From positions 806,001-870,000 of the forward strand of contig NZ_CP013232.1 in assembly GCF_001584145.1 (NCBI RefSeq): a stretch of DNA of 64,000 bases, written 5' to 3'. The DNA is from Collimonas fungivorans. GTDB lineage: Bacteria; Pseudomonadota; Gammaproteobacteria; Burkholderiales; Burkholderiaceae_D. Shown one piece after another: positions 53,759-62,569 of this stretch. How positions within the stretch are numbered: position 1 is the stretch's first letter; each line of letters opens with the position of its first letter. The notes under the pieces are model-generated. The model was not told the DNA's origin and made no database searches. It saw nothing but the letters and a program-made list of their open reading frames with translations. The position numbers and the translations under genes are program-made.

Positions 53759-55602
53759 TGACGGTTCAAGGTGATGACCAAGACATCTGGCTCGATTTCA
53801 CCCTAGGGGTAAACCAGTCTGCCGAGGTTGGTGTTCAAACCACCCCGACTAACGATAAACGCAGGATTAGAGTACGCGTGCCTCCGGGCAAACTGATTCC
53901 GATCATATTCTTTCCTGGCATCATGGGCAGCAATTTGCGCCTGTCCAAAAAACGCCAGGCAGAGATACAGCGCCAGGATAATCGTTCCTGGCGCCCCGAT
54001 GACAAGGGCGATGCTTTGAAGCGACGCAATGCGTCAGCAGCGGAGCGTCAAATGCGCCTGGACCCCGACGAAGTCGAAGTAGATCACTATGAAATCTCCT
54101 ACGATAAAGACAAGGATCGTTTCGAGTCCACTGGCAATGCAACACAAACTTCAGATAGCCGCCATGACAATGTGCCGGACAATCTCGCGGATGTGAGTAA
54201 GTTGTTGATGAGTGATCCCAAGCTTGAAAAGGATCATCCGCTTACCACAGGACACGAGCAGCACTTTAGCGCTGCGCAAAAGGCGCGTGCTCGCGGGTGG
54301 AGCGAAGTCATGTTTGGTTCTTACGGCAAAATCCTTATGCTGATGGAAAAGCAGCTCAACGACATGCTTAAGGCTGATGGCGCTAACGTAGAAGTGTCGG
54401 CTTCTTGGGCGAGCAAAGGCAACGCACAAGCTTTAGTTGGACGCGCACCTGCCAGCTTTGGCAACTCAGACGCCCCAGCCCTGGCTGAGGCTGATATTAA
54501 AAAAATTGGCAACTGCTGGTATCCGGTACACGCCTTTGGGTACAATTGGCTTAAGAGTAATGGTGACGAAGCCAAAGATATCGCCCCGCGCATCCAAAAG
54601 CTTATCGACACTTACAACCAGAATGGCTTCGATTGTCCCGGTGTTATTCTTGTCACCCACAGCATGGGCGGGTTATTGGGCCGAGCTTTGATACACCCCG
54701 ATTATGGCAATCTGAAAGACAAGGTGCTGGGCGTGGTTCACGGTGTGATGCCGACAACGGGTGCCGCTGCGGCCTATAAGCGCTTGCGGGCGGGCTTTGA
54801 AGGCAGCAACAAAACATGGTGGCACTTCCTCGATAGAATCCAGGGCGGCATCGTCAAAGGTGTGCTGGGCGATAACGGGGAAGAGGTAACGGCAGTATTG
54901 GCCAATGCACCGGGTGGATTAGAACTACTGCCTAACAAGATGTATGGCACTGGTTGGCTCAAAGTGCAAGACAAACAAGGCAAGGATTTAATAGTGCCCG
55001 CTCTACCCAAAGAAGACCCTGCGGCAGAGATTTATTTACTGGAGCCGCAGAAGTGGTGGCGGTTGATCAATCCGGAATGGATTGATCCGGCAAAGATGGG
55101 GAAAAGTGGCATGAAAGGATCTGAGCAGATCGGGGCGAAAGCTACGCGAACACGCATATTTGACGCCATGACGTTCTCGCATGCGATCCAGGACACCTTC
55201 CACGATGAAACCTATGCCCACTTCGGAGAAGATCCCACGCAACTGGCCTGGAACGATATTGTCTGGAAGGTGACCGATGGCAATGCCAGTGCGGCAGGCG
55301 ACCCGTTGTCCTGGACTCTTCTCGAAGGCGAAAAAGGCGACAATGCTCAAGGTACCATCCGCGTGTTGAGCGCGAACGGCATTCCGCTAACCCTGCAGCT
55401 TCAGCCTTCAAACTCGGCTGCGGACGGTACTGTGCCCGTTGAACGCAGTGCTGACAAGGTGCGCGCCAAAGTCAAATTCAGGCAGACGGGCTACGACCAC
55501 CAGGGCAGCTACGACAACGAGGGCGCCCAGGCGGCCACGCTGTATGGGGTAGTAAAGATCGCCAATGCTTACAAATCCGAATGGTGGGACAAGAAAGATT
55601 GA
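53758..55602 (+). CDS. Tle4-like type VI lipase effector
   Basis: A 614-residue alpha/beta hydrolase of the PGAP1/LCAT-like group. The oxyanion stretch 'IIFFPGIMGSNLR' (about 48-60), nucleophile Ser302 ('THSMGGLLGR'), acid Asp556 ('ADGTVPVERS') and base His581 ('YDHQGSYDNEG') form a complete triad. Gene order vgrG-lipase-Tli4 immunity matches Tle4 modules such as P. aeruginosa TplE. It would hydrolyse membrane phospholipids in attacked cells. It has no signal peptide, as expected for needle delivery, and no DUF4123 adaptor gene is next to it. Confidence 0.87.
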   Translation: MTVQGDDQDIWLDFTLGVNQSAEVGVQTTPTNDKRRIRVRVPPGKLIPIIFFPGIMGSNLRLSKKRQAEIQRQDNRSWRPDDKGDALKRRNASAAERQMRLDPDEVEVDHYEISYDKDKDRFESTGNATQTSDSRHDNVPDNLADVSKLLMSDPKLEKDHPLTTGHEQHFSAAQKARARGWSEVMFGSYGKILMLMEKQLNDMLKADGANVEVSASWASKGNAQALVGRAPASFGNSDAPALAEADIKKIGNCWYPVHAFGYNWLKSNGDEAKDIAPRIQKLIDTYNQNGFDCPGVILVTHSMGGLLGRALIHPDYGNLKDKVLGVVHGVMPTTGAAAAYKRLRAGFEGSNKTWWHFLDRIQGGIVKGVLGDNGEEVTAVLANAPGGLELLPNKMYGTGWLKVQDKQGKDLIVPALPKEDPAAEIYLLEPQKWWRLINPEWIDPAKMGKSGMKGSEQIGAKATRTRIFDAMTFSHAIQDTFHDETYAHFGEDPTQLAWNDIVWKVTDGNASAAGDPLSWTLLEGEKGDNAQGTIRVLSANGIPLTLQLQPSNSAADGTVPVERSADKVRAKVKFRQTGYDHQGSYDNEGAQAATLYGVVKIANAYKSEWWDKKD

Positions 55603-55607
55603 ATGCC

Positions 55608-56564
55608 ATGAACCAACGAATTGAACAACTCTTTGCTCGCCCCAAGCTACTTTGCTTTGGGCGCTACGTGCTTGAAGTGCCCCAGGATGCGACGCTGATT
55701 TGGGGGACGGATGATTTTGAAACATTCTCCAATCGCGCCAAGGATCTGAAGCAGATCGTGGAGGCAAAGCGGAATGAGATCCTTGCAAAGGACAAGACTG
55801 CAAGGATCAATTTCTTAGGCGAAGGCCCGGCTCCTAACGTGATGTGGATTCGCTCGTTCAAAAGTGAGGGGGCAAGGGTATTCCAGCTTGAAGGTTTTCA
55901 GATTTACCACGTTGTTGGCCCGCACATTTTTCGCTGGCAAAGCGGCACCGATGAAAGCGCCAACAGCACCGTCGAAAGCATCACTCAGAAAACGATTTTT
56001 CTGGCCTCCAATCTGCGTCCAAGGACACCATCCGATGTGCCCAAAGAGCCTGGTCTGTGCCTTGAGTACGGTTTCTTGCGCAATGCGCCCTACGACAATC
56101 AGGAATACTTTGCGACCGGCTTGCTGCTGCCGGCCCTGCCCGATGTGACTTTCAGTGTCGAGAGCAACAAGGATGCGAGCACTCAAGGCAGTAATGGCCA
56201 CAGCCTGCTCAAACAAATCAATGATAGGCGTAACGAGTTGGGTGGAAGTTATCCCAAAATCGTCACTTTGCGCGAAGGCAAACGCACCGTGCATGGTTGG
56301 GCCGGCGAGGAATCGCTGGTGCGTCGTGCTGATGGCACCCATGACTTTGAATGGAAATTTATCGGTGAAACAGGTAATGTGGCCAAGCCTGCCATGCTGG
56401 ACGTAACGATGTACAGCAAGGTCAAAGCCAACCGTGTTGGAGCCGCATCTGCCGCTTCCGTTGACGACGAAGAAGCACTCGCCCTGTGGGACAAGCTGCT
56501 GAACGGCTTGAAGTTCCGAGTCGCGGTACCCGGCGCACCGAGCGATGCGGTGGCGCTTCCATGA
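55608..56564 (+). CDS. Tli4-family immunity protein, copy 1
   Basis: A 318-residue protein with the N-terminal 'KLLCFGRYVLEVPQDATLIWG' and C-terminal 'GWAGEESLVRRADGTHDFEWKFIGETG' segments of the Tli4 immunity family, which neutralises Tle4 lipases. It starts 5 bases after the effector stop. No signal peptide is visible at ATG 55608, although Tli4 acts in the periplasm; a longer in-frame start (55581) adds only 9 residues and does not supply one. Its last ~155 residues are nearly identical to copy 2. Confidence 0.85.
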   Translation: MNQRIEQLFARPKLLCFGRYVLEVPQDATLIWGTDDFETFSNRAKDLKQIVEAKRNEILAKDKTARINFLGEGPAPNVMWIRSFKSEGARVFQLEGFQIYHVVGPHIFRWQSGTDESANSTVESITQKTIFLASNLRPRTPSDVPKEPGLCLEYGFLRNAPYDNQEYFATGLLLPALPDVTFSVESNKDASTQGSNGHSLLKQINDRRNELGGSYPKIVTLREGKRTVHGWAGEESLVRRADGTHDFEWKFIGETGNVAKPAMLDVTMYSKVKANRVGAASAASVDDEEALALWDKLLNGLKFRVAVPGAPSDAVALP

Positions 56565-56725
56565 CTGCGGTGACGACTATGGTACCAATATCTCGTCGCC
56601 GTGCACTTGGCATCCTGCTCGCCACATTGGTTGTGCCTTCGACACCAGCTTGGGCCCTTGAATCGAAAGAACCTGTCAGCCGCCTGTGGAAGCCTATTGA
56701 TCCGATCAAGATGAACGTAAGATAA
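56561..56725 (+). CDS. 54-residue ORF with twin-arginine-like signal sequence, probably truncated
   Basis: ATGA overlap with the end of copy 1. The product opens with 'MTAVTTMVPISRRRALGILLATLVVPSTPAWA', a signal peptide with an Arg-Arg-Arg stretch, then only about 22 further residues before the stop. A full export signal on so short a mature part suggests a remnant of a longer gene cut by the immunity-gene duplication. No similarity recognised. Confidence 0.45.
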   Translation: MTAVTTMVPISRRRALGILLATLVVPSTPAWALESKEPVSRLWKPIDPIKMNVR

Positions 56726-56864
56726 CTTTAATTTCCCCTCCATTGGACTCCTGCACGCTAGCTTGGAAAGAACTACGCCATCCGAAATGGCTGGTCGTTA
56801 GGCTCTCTGGTTATCGAACGCTGTGCGGCGTAATGGAAAAGAAGAATTGATCACAGAATCGATG

Positions 56865-57818
56865 ATGAATCAACGAATCGAAAAGCTGTTTTCTAAATCT
56901 AAACTATTGTGTTTTGGGCGATATGTATTGCTGGCGCCTCAAGACGCCAAGCTGATATTTGGCTCGGATTTCCCGACGCTTTTGAACAGAGCCAAGGATA
57001 TCAAGCAGATTATGGAAGCTAGGCGGGCAGAGATATTGGCGAAGGACAAGACTGCAAAGATTAACTACTTTGGACCAGGCCCGACATCCAATGTGATGTG
57101 GATTCGGTACTACGAGGACGAATTTTCTCCGAAGTATAGTTTAGAGAGTTTTGATACCTACTATATAGTTGGTCCGCATATATTTGTCGGAGGCGGGGCT
57201 ACTGCTAAGAGCCAGAATTCAACTGTTGAATCCATCACGGCGAAAACCATTGAGGTTGCTCAAAACCTTCGTCCTCGTGCCCCCGACGAAGTTCCCACGG
57301 AACCTGGCTTGTGCCACGAATTCGGCTTCACTCGCCTAGCAAGTGACAAGGGCCAAGTGCTATCTCAAGTTGGACTCTACCTCCCGGAGTTACCAGACAT
57401 CACCTTCAGTGTGGAGAGTAACCAAAATGCCAGCACTCAAGGCAGTAATGGCCACAGCCTGCTCAAACAAATCAATGATAGGCATAACGAGTTGGGTGGA
57501 AGTTATCCCAAAATCGTCACTTTGCGCGAAGGCAAACGCACCGTGTACGGCTGGGCCGGTGAGGAATCGCTGGTGCGTCGTGCTGATGGCACCCATGATT
57601 TTGAATGGAAGTTTATCGGCGAAACAGGGAATGTGGCCAAGCCTGCCATGTTGGACGTAACGATGTACAGCAAGGTCAAGGCCAACCGCGTTGGAGCCGC
57701 ATCCGCCGCTTCCGTTGACGACGACGAAGCCCTGGCTCTATGGGACAAGTTGCTGGAAGGTTTGAAGTTCCGAGTCGCAGTGCCTGGCGCACCGAGCGAC
57801 GCGGTGGCGCTCCCATGA
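56865..57818 (+). CDS. Tli4-family immunity protein, copy 2 (mosaic)
   Basis: A 317-residue paralogue. Residues 1-~160 diverge from copy 1 at many positions, though the frame and key motifs ('KLLCFGRYVL', 'AKDKTAKINYFG', 'NSTVESITAKTIE') are kept. From about 57420 on, DNA and protein are almost the same as copy 1 at 56165-56564 (a handful of base changes). ATG 56865 mirrors the start of copy 1 (MNQRIEKLF); ATG 56862 is one codon longer. No clear ribosome site. Confidence 0.82.
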   Translation: MNQRIEKLFSKSKLLCFGRYVLLAPQDAKLIFGSDFPTLLNRAKDIKQIMEARRAEILAKDKTAKINYFGPGPTSNVMWIRYYEDEFSPKYSLESFDTYYIVGPHIFVGGGATAKSQNSTVESITAKTIEVAQNLRPRAPDEVPTEPGLCHEFGFTRLASDKGQVLSQVGLYLPELPDITFSVESNQNASTQGSNGHSLLKQINDRHNELGGSYPKIVTLREGKRTVYGWAGEESLVRRADGTHDFEWKFIGETGNVAKPAMLDVTMYSKVKANRVGAASAASVDDDEALALWDKLLEGLKFRVAVPGAPSDAVALP

Positions 57819-57967
57819 ATGGCCATCATTCTGCAAAGAGCATTTTTGATTGGCTAATAAATCACGTCGCGATGACGGTATATGCAACTGACTCCAGCCA
57901 CATAAATTGGGATGAGGATTCTTGTCGGAGTCTGGCAGCGAGGCGATTCCATGCTGCTAAATATTGA
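57815..57967 (+). CDS. 50-residue ORF coupled to immunity copy 2
   Basis: Begins in an ATGA overlap like the small ORF after copy 1, but its sequence (MNGHHSAKSIFDWLINHVAM...) is unrelated and has no signal peptide. It may be a chance frame exposed by the duplication breakpoint. No family recognised. Confidence 0.25.
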   Translation: MNGHHSAKSIFDWLINHVAMTVYATDSSHINWDEDSCRSLAARRFHAAKY

Positions 57968-57981
57968 TGCAATGAGGGACG

Positions 57982-58014
57982 GCAGGGGTGGGCGGTAACG
58001 CTGCCCACCCCTGC
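57982..58014. repeat. Palindrome GCAGGGGTGGGC/GCCCACCCCTGC
   Basis: Perfect 12-bp inverted repeat (57982-57993, 58003-58014) with a 9-base loop and no T-run, between the island and the core gene that follows. Core GGGTGGGC is shared with the bolA-murA palindrome at 22048-22111. It may be a terminator-like end or a REP-type element at the right edge of the island. Confidence 0.6.
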
Positions 58015-58027
58015 GATCCGCCCGGGA

Positions 58028-58177
58028 TTACATTTTCTTTTGCACGTCCTGTGCCGCGTCTTGAACCTTTTCACCACCGGTCTGCACATCCTTGCCCATG
58101 CCGGCAACCGTATTGCACGCCGACAGCGCGCCCAGCATGCCAAACATCGCTGCAACTACCATCATCTTCTTCAGCAT
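58028..58177 (-). CDS. Entericidin-like small lipoprotein
   Basis: A 49-residue protein (MLKKMMVVAAMFGMLGALSAC...) with a lipobox Leu-Ser-Ala-Cys21 and a short mature part 'NTVAGMGKDVQTGGEKVQDAAQDVQKKM', the entericidin A/B pattern (NTxxGxGkDxxxxGexixxAA). GGAGCACAC precedes the ATG. Such proteins are envelope-stress lipoproteins. The gene is shorter than usual detection limits and would be missed by length filters. Confidence 0.88.
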   Translation of the reverse strand: MLKKMMVVAAMFGMLGALSACNTVAGMGKDVQTGGEKVQDAAQDVQKKM

Positions 58178-58247
58178 TGTGTGCTCCTAATGAGTTGGTG
58201 AGGCAATAATCTTATCACTAGAATTCGGCAAAACGGGAAAAAGTGAT

Positions 58248-58925
58248 TTAGTGCGCTTGCCCCAGCAATAATAAGCCGCTGACGCCATCCCACAGGATCT
58301 GCACGCCGATGCACAGCAAGATGAATGAAGTCATGCGCTGCATGACGGTGGTGCCGGTCTCGCCCAGCAAGCGTATCAGGACGCCGGCAAAACGATTGCT
58401 GAGATAGACCGCCAATGCCGCCAGCGCCAGGCCGACGACGGCGGCGATCATGGACAGCGGCAGCGGCACGTTCGGCACGCGCACGCCGGCGCCGAGGGTG
58501 ATGGCGACCGAGATCGAGCCGGGGCCGACGGTGAGCGGAAACGCCAGCGGATAAAACGCCTTCTTCGAGGCCAGCTGTTCGGTCCAGAGCGATGCGGGCA
58601 CCGCTTCCGCCATCGGCGTTTCGTCGGAGTTCAGCATTTTCCAGGCGGTGGCGACCACCAGCAGGCCGCCGGCGACTTTCACCACCGGCAGCGACAGGCC
58701 GAAAAAAGCCAGCACATGGGTGCCGATGAACATGCCGCCCACCAGCAGCAGGAAGGAGTTGATGGCTACTCCGCGCGCCAGCGAGTTGCGGGTGGCGTCG
58801 GAAGCGGAGATGGTCAGCGCATGGAAAATCGGCGCGCCGCCGGGTGGGTTCATGATCGGCAACAGCGCTGCCAGCACAAACAGCACGGTCTTCAGGAAGC
58901 TCAGCAGGTGGAATTCCATGTGCAC
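58248..58925 (-). CDS. MarC-family integral membrane protein
   Basis: A 225-residue, six-helix protein of the UPF0056/MarC family ('LLPIMNPPGGAPIFHALT' near the start, 'PLAFPLTVGPGSISVAITLGAG' near residue 125). Once thought linked to multiple antibiotic resistance; its function is unknown. Single gene. Confidence 0.9.
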   Translation of the reverse strand: MHMEFHLLSFLKTVLFVLAALLPIMNPPGGAPIFHALTISASDATRNSLARGVAINSFLLLVGGMFIGTHVLAFFGLSLPVVKVAGGLLVVATAWKMLNSDETPMAEAVPASLWTEQLASKKAFYPLAFPLTVGPGSISVAITLGAGVRVPNVPLPLSMIAAVVGLALAALAVYLSNRFAGVLIRLLGETGTTVMQRMTSFILLCIGVQILWDGVSGLLLLGQAH

Positions 58926-59001
58926 ATGTCGCCAGTAGTCGTCGGTGGCCCGATTCTAGACCGGCGGCATGATGTCGGCAAGCAATCCCGCTAACGGCCC
59001 C

Positions 59002-59919
59002 TTACCAGCCGAAACGCTCACAGGCGCGGCGGTAAACCAGGCCGGACAGGGCGATGTCTTCCAGGCCGACGCCGATCGCCTTGTAGATCACCAGGTCGTC
59101 CGGCTGGCGCTGGTACGTGCTGCTGCCGTCCACAATCTGTCCCAGCTCCCACACCTGGTCCCAGGCGAAAGCGCCGGGTTGGCACAGCAGCAGGTCGCCG
59201 GCTTCCTGTTGCGCCTGCGGTTTCCATTCGACCACCAGCGCATTGGCGCGGGCGATCGCACGGTCGTCGAGTTCGCGCAGGTTGCCTTTGCTGGCGCCGA
59301 CCGCAGCAACGAAGGCGCCGGCCTGCAGCAACTCGCCGGAAAACAGCGGTGTGGCCGAGCGGGTCACGGTAACCACCACGTCGCCAGCCTGGGCCGCTTC
59401 GTCGATGCTGACGGCGCGCGCCGGGATGCCGGTCTGTTGCGTGACCTGTTCTGCAAACTGCTGCTGGCCGCTGCGGCCGGCGATCAGGATTTCCTTGAAC
59501 TTGCGCACCGCCAGCAACGCCGGCACATGCGAATGGGCCTGGACCCCGGTGCCGATCACCGCCAACGTGGCCACGTCCTGCCTGGCCAGGTGGTCGGCGG
59601 CGACTGCGGTGGCGGCGGCGGTGCGCAGCCCGGTCATGGTGTCGGATTCGATTGCCGCCAGCGGCCGTCCGTCTTCGGTGGAAAACAGCACTGTGACGAA
59701 ATGGAATTTGCCGTTGATGGTGGTGTAGACCTTGTAACCGGCAATGCCTGCAGCCGGCAGCAGTGCGCCCATGCTGGACATCATGACCGGGCCGGCGCTG
59801 GTGCGCATCCTGGCCTGTTGCGCGCCCTGTCCGATGCCGGCGAACGCGTCCCGCATGGCAGCGATGGCGTCGCTGGTGTTGATCAGTTCGGCGACTTGCT
59901 GGTTAGTGATGAGTTTCAT
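59002..59919 (-). CDS. Ornithine cyclodeaminase/mu-crystallin family protein
   Basis: A 305-residue NAD(P)-dependent protein with 'GYKVYTTING' and 'TGLRTAAATAVAADHLARQDVATLAVIGTGVQAHSH' (NAD-binding, residues ~110-145). Members act as ornithine cyclodeaminase, delta1-pyrroline-2-carboxylate or ketimine reductases, or alanine dehydrogenase; the sequence alone does not separate them. It begins 12 bases after dadA on the same strand, so an imine/keto product of DadA is a plausible substrate (inference). Confidence 0.87.
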   Translation of the reverse strand: MKLITNQQVAELINTSDAIAAMRDAFAGIGQGAQQARMRTSAGPVMMSSMGALLPAAGIAGYKVYTTINGKFHFVTVLFSTEDGRPLAAIESDTMTGLRTAAATAVAADHLARQDVATLAVIGTGVQAHSHVPALLAVRKFKEILIAGRSGQQQFAEQVTQQTGIPARAVSIDEAAQAGDVVVTVTRSATPLFSGELLQAGAFVAAVGASKGNLRELDDRAIARANALVVEWKPQAQQEAGDLLLCQPGAFAWDQVWELGQIVDGSSTYQRQPDDLVIYKAIGVGLEDIALSGLVYRRACERFGW

Positions 59920-59931
59920 GGTTGTCCTTGG

Positions 59932-61209
59932 TTAGGTGCTGAATGCAAAAGGGGCGGCGTCGATAGTGGTGGTTCCGCCTGCGATCAGCTGCGCCAGCAG
60001 GCTGGCGCTGCCATGCGCCAGGGTCCAGCCGAGGCTGCCGTGGCCGACATTGAGGTACAGGTTCTTGACAGGCGAGGCGGAAATCAGCGGCACGCCGCTC
60101 GGGGTCGCCGGCCGGAACCCGCTCCACGGCGACAGGCCTGCGCTGTCGGACAGGTCGCCACAGCCAGGGAACAATTCATCCACGCCGCGTTTCAATTCAT
60201 CGATGGCGGAGGCGGGTATGCTGCGATCCATGCCGACCAGTTCCACCCGTCCCGCAACCCGCAAGCGGTTTCCCAGCCGGGCGTAAACGATTTTCCGGGA
60301 CAGGTCGGTGATCGATACCTGGGGCGCCGCGGCTTGCGTGGCGGCGTCGTTCAAGGGCACGGTGATGCTGTAGCCCTTGAGCGGGTAGAGCGGCAGCGAG
60401 AAGCCCGCATGGCGCGCAAAACCGGCGCTGGCGGCGCCCAGCGCCAGTACGAAAGCGTCGGCGGCGATCTGTTCCTGGCCGGCGTGCACCGCGGTCAGGG
60501 CGCCGTTGCGCATTTCCAGCTTATGGATGCGTTGCGAGTGGGCGAAGCGAAAATCCGGCTGTTGCGACATGGCCGCAACCAACTGCCGGCAGAACAGCGC
60601 GCAGTCGCCCGCTTCTTCGCTCGGCGTGTACACGCCGCCGGCCCAGTCGCGCTTGGCGTTGGCCAGCGCCGGTTCGATCTGCATGCAACGCTCGGCATCG
60701 ATGATTTCCTGCTGGCAGCCATGCAGGGCCTGGAACTCGATTTGCCTGCGGGCGCCTTCCAGGCCTTTAGCGTCGCCGTACATCACCAGCTTGCCGGCAC
60801 GGCGGTGCTGGAAGTCCAGCGGCTGCGCCTGCATCGCTTGCATTAGCTGCTGCAATTGTTCGCGGCTGAAGAATGCCAGCCGTAGCAGGTCGATGGTGGT
60901 TTGCCTGACGCGGCTGGTATTACAGGCCGCCAGGAACTTGAACAGCCAACGCCACTGGGCGGGATCCATTTTCGGCCGCAAGGTAAGCGGCGAAGCGGCG
61001 CTGAACAGGTATTCCGGCCAATGGGTCCAGACCGAAGGATCGGCCAGCGGTGCGACGTAGGAGAAGCTCAGCTGGGCGCCGTTGCCGAGGCTGGTCTGGC
61101 TGCCCGGCAGCGCCTCGGCGTCGACCAGCGTGACCTGATGGCCGGCTTCCAGCAGCCGGTAGGCGGAAGTGACGCCGATGACGCCGGCGCCCAGTACGCA
61201 GATGTGCAT
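59932..61209 (-). CDS. D-amino-acid dehydrogenase (DadA-like) FAD oxidoreductase
   Basis: A 425-residue DAO-family enzyme starting 'MHICVLGAGVIGVTSAYRLLEAGHQVTLVDAEALPGSQTSLGNGAQLSFSYVAPLADP', the DadA form with the FAD-binding Gly motif and 'GNGAQLS'. Ends 'WSGFRPATPSGVPLIS...YLNVGHGSLGWTLAHGSASLLAQLI'. It deaminates D-amino acids to keto acids at the membrane. E. coli dadA pairs with alanine racemase dadX; here the partner is an ornithine cyclodeaminase-like gene instead. Confidence 0.9.
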   Translation of the reverse strand: MHICVLGAGVIGVTSAYRLLEAGHQVTLVDAEALPGSQTSLGNGAQLSFSYVAPLADPSVWTHWPEYLFSAASPLTLRPKMDPAQWRWLFKFLAACNTSRVRQTTIDLLRLAFFSREQLQQLMQAMQAQPLDFQHRRAGKLVMYGDAKGLEGARRQIEFQALHGCQQEIIDAERCMQIEPALANAKRDWAGGVYTPSEEAGDCALFCRQLVAAMSQQPDFRFAHSQRIHKLEMRNGALTAVHAGQEQIAADAFVLALGAASAGFARHAGFSLPLYPLKGYSITVPLNDAATQAAAPQVSITDLSRKIVYARLGNRLRVAGRVELVGMDRSIPASAIDELKRGVDELFPGCGDLSDSAGLSPWSGFRPATPSGVPLISASPVKNLYLNVGHGSLGWTLAHGSASLLAQLIAGGTTTIDAAPFAFST

Positions 61210-61374
61210 GTGTTCTGTCCTGTTGAGGATGTGATGTCGGCGGCTGCGATCTTGCAGCGCACAAAGCTACTATACGTACGCTCAAATATTCTGTCTCATG
61301 CCGTTTTGGCATCATTGGCCGAGCAAGATGACGCAAGTGCAATGAAATAGCATGGCTGCGCTCCCTCATTGCGG

Positions 61375-61387
61375 TAAAATGCCGCCT
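61375..61387 (+). promoter_or_regulatory. -10 element of rnpB
   Basis: TAAAAT (61375-61380) lies 7 bases before the first base of mature RNase P RNA, the expected position of a -10 box. No good -35 is visible 17 bases upstream. Confidence 0.45.
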
Positions 61388-61709
61388 GAAGTAAGCCAGA
61401 CAGCCGCTGGCCGGCGTTGCAATGCGCCGGCGGGAGGAAGGTCCGGACTCCATAGAGCAGGGTGACGGTTAACGGCCGTCCGCCGTGAGGCGAGGAATAG
61501 GGCCACAGAGACGAGCGTATTAAGTTACGGTGAAACGCGGTAACCTCCACCCGGAGCAATCTCAAATAGGCACGCGTTGATGTTGCTCGCGGAGCGTGCG
61601 GGTAGAGAGCTTGAGCGCTGGAGCAATCCAGCGCCTAGAGGAATGGTTGTCATAACGCGAGGGCGCAAGCCTGGGCGTCGTAACAGAATCCGGCCTATCG
61701 GCTTACTTC
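61388..61709 (+). ncRNA. rnpB: RNase P RNA (type A)
   Basis: The catalytic RNA that matures tRNA 5' ends. Terminal helix P1 pairs GAAGTAAGCC (61388-61397) with GGCTTACTTC (61700-61709). Conserved blocks are present: GAGGAAGGTCCGGACTCCA (P4/CR-I, about 61435-61453), CAGGGTGACGGTTAACGGCC, AGGCGAGGAATAGGGCCACAGA (CR-II/III), GTGAAACGCGGTAACCTCCA, AATAGGCACG, and ACAGAATCCGGCCTAT (CR-V/P4). Length of about 322 bases is normal for a proteobacterial type A RNA. Confidence 0.97.
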
Positions 61710-61845
61710 ATTTTCTTCCGGCGGATGCCATATTGGCATCGCTATCTCTTGCATGATTTTTTGAATCCGGCGAATCCAGTTTCGAGGCAGTTGCGTATAT
61801 GACTGTGCAGGCTCCGAAAACTGACTTTCTTTCAAAGGAATCATC

Positions 61846-62400
61846 ATGCGCAAACTTACCTATGCTTTGACTTTATCCGCAACCCTGCTTGCCGCCGGCG
61901 CGGCCTATGCAGAAGATACCGTGATGGTCGGCGGACAAAGCATGTATCCCAGCAAGGACATCGTCGACAACGCGGTCAATTCGGCCGACCACACCACCCT
62001 GGTCGCCGCGGTAAAGGCCGCCGGCCTGGTGGATACGCTGAAAGGCAAGGGGCCGTTCACGGTCTTTGCTCCCACCAATGCCGCCTTCGCCAAGCTACCG
62101 GCCGGCACGGTGGAAACCCTGGTCAAGCCGGAAAACAAGGCAACCCTGACCAAAATCCTGACGTATCACGTGGTGCCAGGCCGCTACGGCTATGCCAAGC
62201 TGGAAAGCGCCATCAAGCAAGGCAATGGCAAGGCTGAGCTGGCGACCGCCAGCGGCGGCAAGCTGACCTTCATGCAAAATGGCCCGCACAACATTGCCGT
62301 CATGGATGAGGGCGGCCATAGCGCCAATATCAGTACTTATGACGTGAATCAGTCGAATGGCGTGATTAACGTGATCGATACTGTATTGATGCCTAAATAA
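61846..62400 (+). CDS. Secreted fasciclin-domain protein
   Basis: A 184-residue protein with a signal peptide (about 1-22, ends AGAAYA) and one fasciclin domain: '[61 protein letters not shown]' (H1 region) and '[14 protein letters not shown]' (H2). Fasciclin domains mediate adhesion in eukaryotes; in bacteria the role is unclear. Single gene ended by a terminator. Confidence 0.93.
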   Translation: MRKLTYALTLSATLLAAGAAYAEDTVMVGGQSMYPSKDIVDNAVNSADHTTLVAAVKAAGLVDTLKGKGPFTVFAPTNAAFAKLPAGTVETLVKPENKATLTKILTYHVVPGRYGYAKLESAIKQGNGKAELATASGGKLTFMQNGPHNIAVMDEGGHSANISTYDVNQSNGVINVIDTVLMPK

Positions 62401-62425
62401 TCACAAGACAGGCTGGCGGTTGCAG

Positions 62426-62454
62426 GCGACGGCATTTTCCCCGTCGCTTTTTTT
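62426..62454 (+). terminator. Rho-independent terminator after the fasciclin gene
   Basis: Stem GCGACGG/CCGTCGC with loop CATTTTCC and seven Ts, 26 bases after the stop. Confidence 0.9.
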
Positions 62455-62569
62455 GGTCCAAAGGGATTGGGTGACGTTTACGTTAACGTCAATTATTGTT
62501 ATTCTGCAGGGATAGAAATTGCCGGCAGCAGCAATCACCCATACCCATCCGCTTTGGAGGCAGACCACC

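Noticed and set aside
58969..60846. 625-codon plus-strand open frame over the cyclodeaminase and dadA-like genes
   Set aside because: Both minus-strand genes are clear family members; the plus frame reads as Gln/Arg/His-rich shadow sequence.
61722..61740. GATGCC/GGCATC hairpin after rnpB as a terminator
   Set aside because: Only a 6-bp stem and no T-run follows; too weak to annotate.
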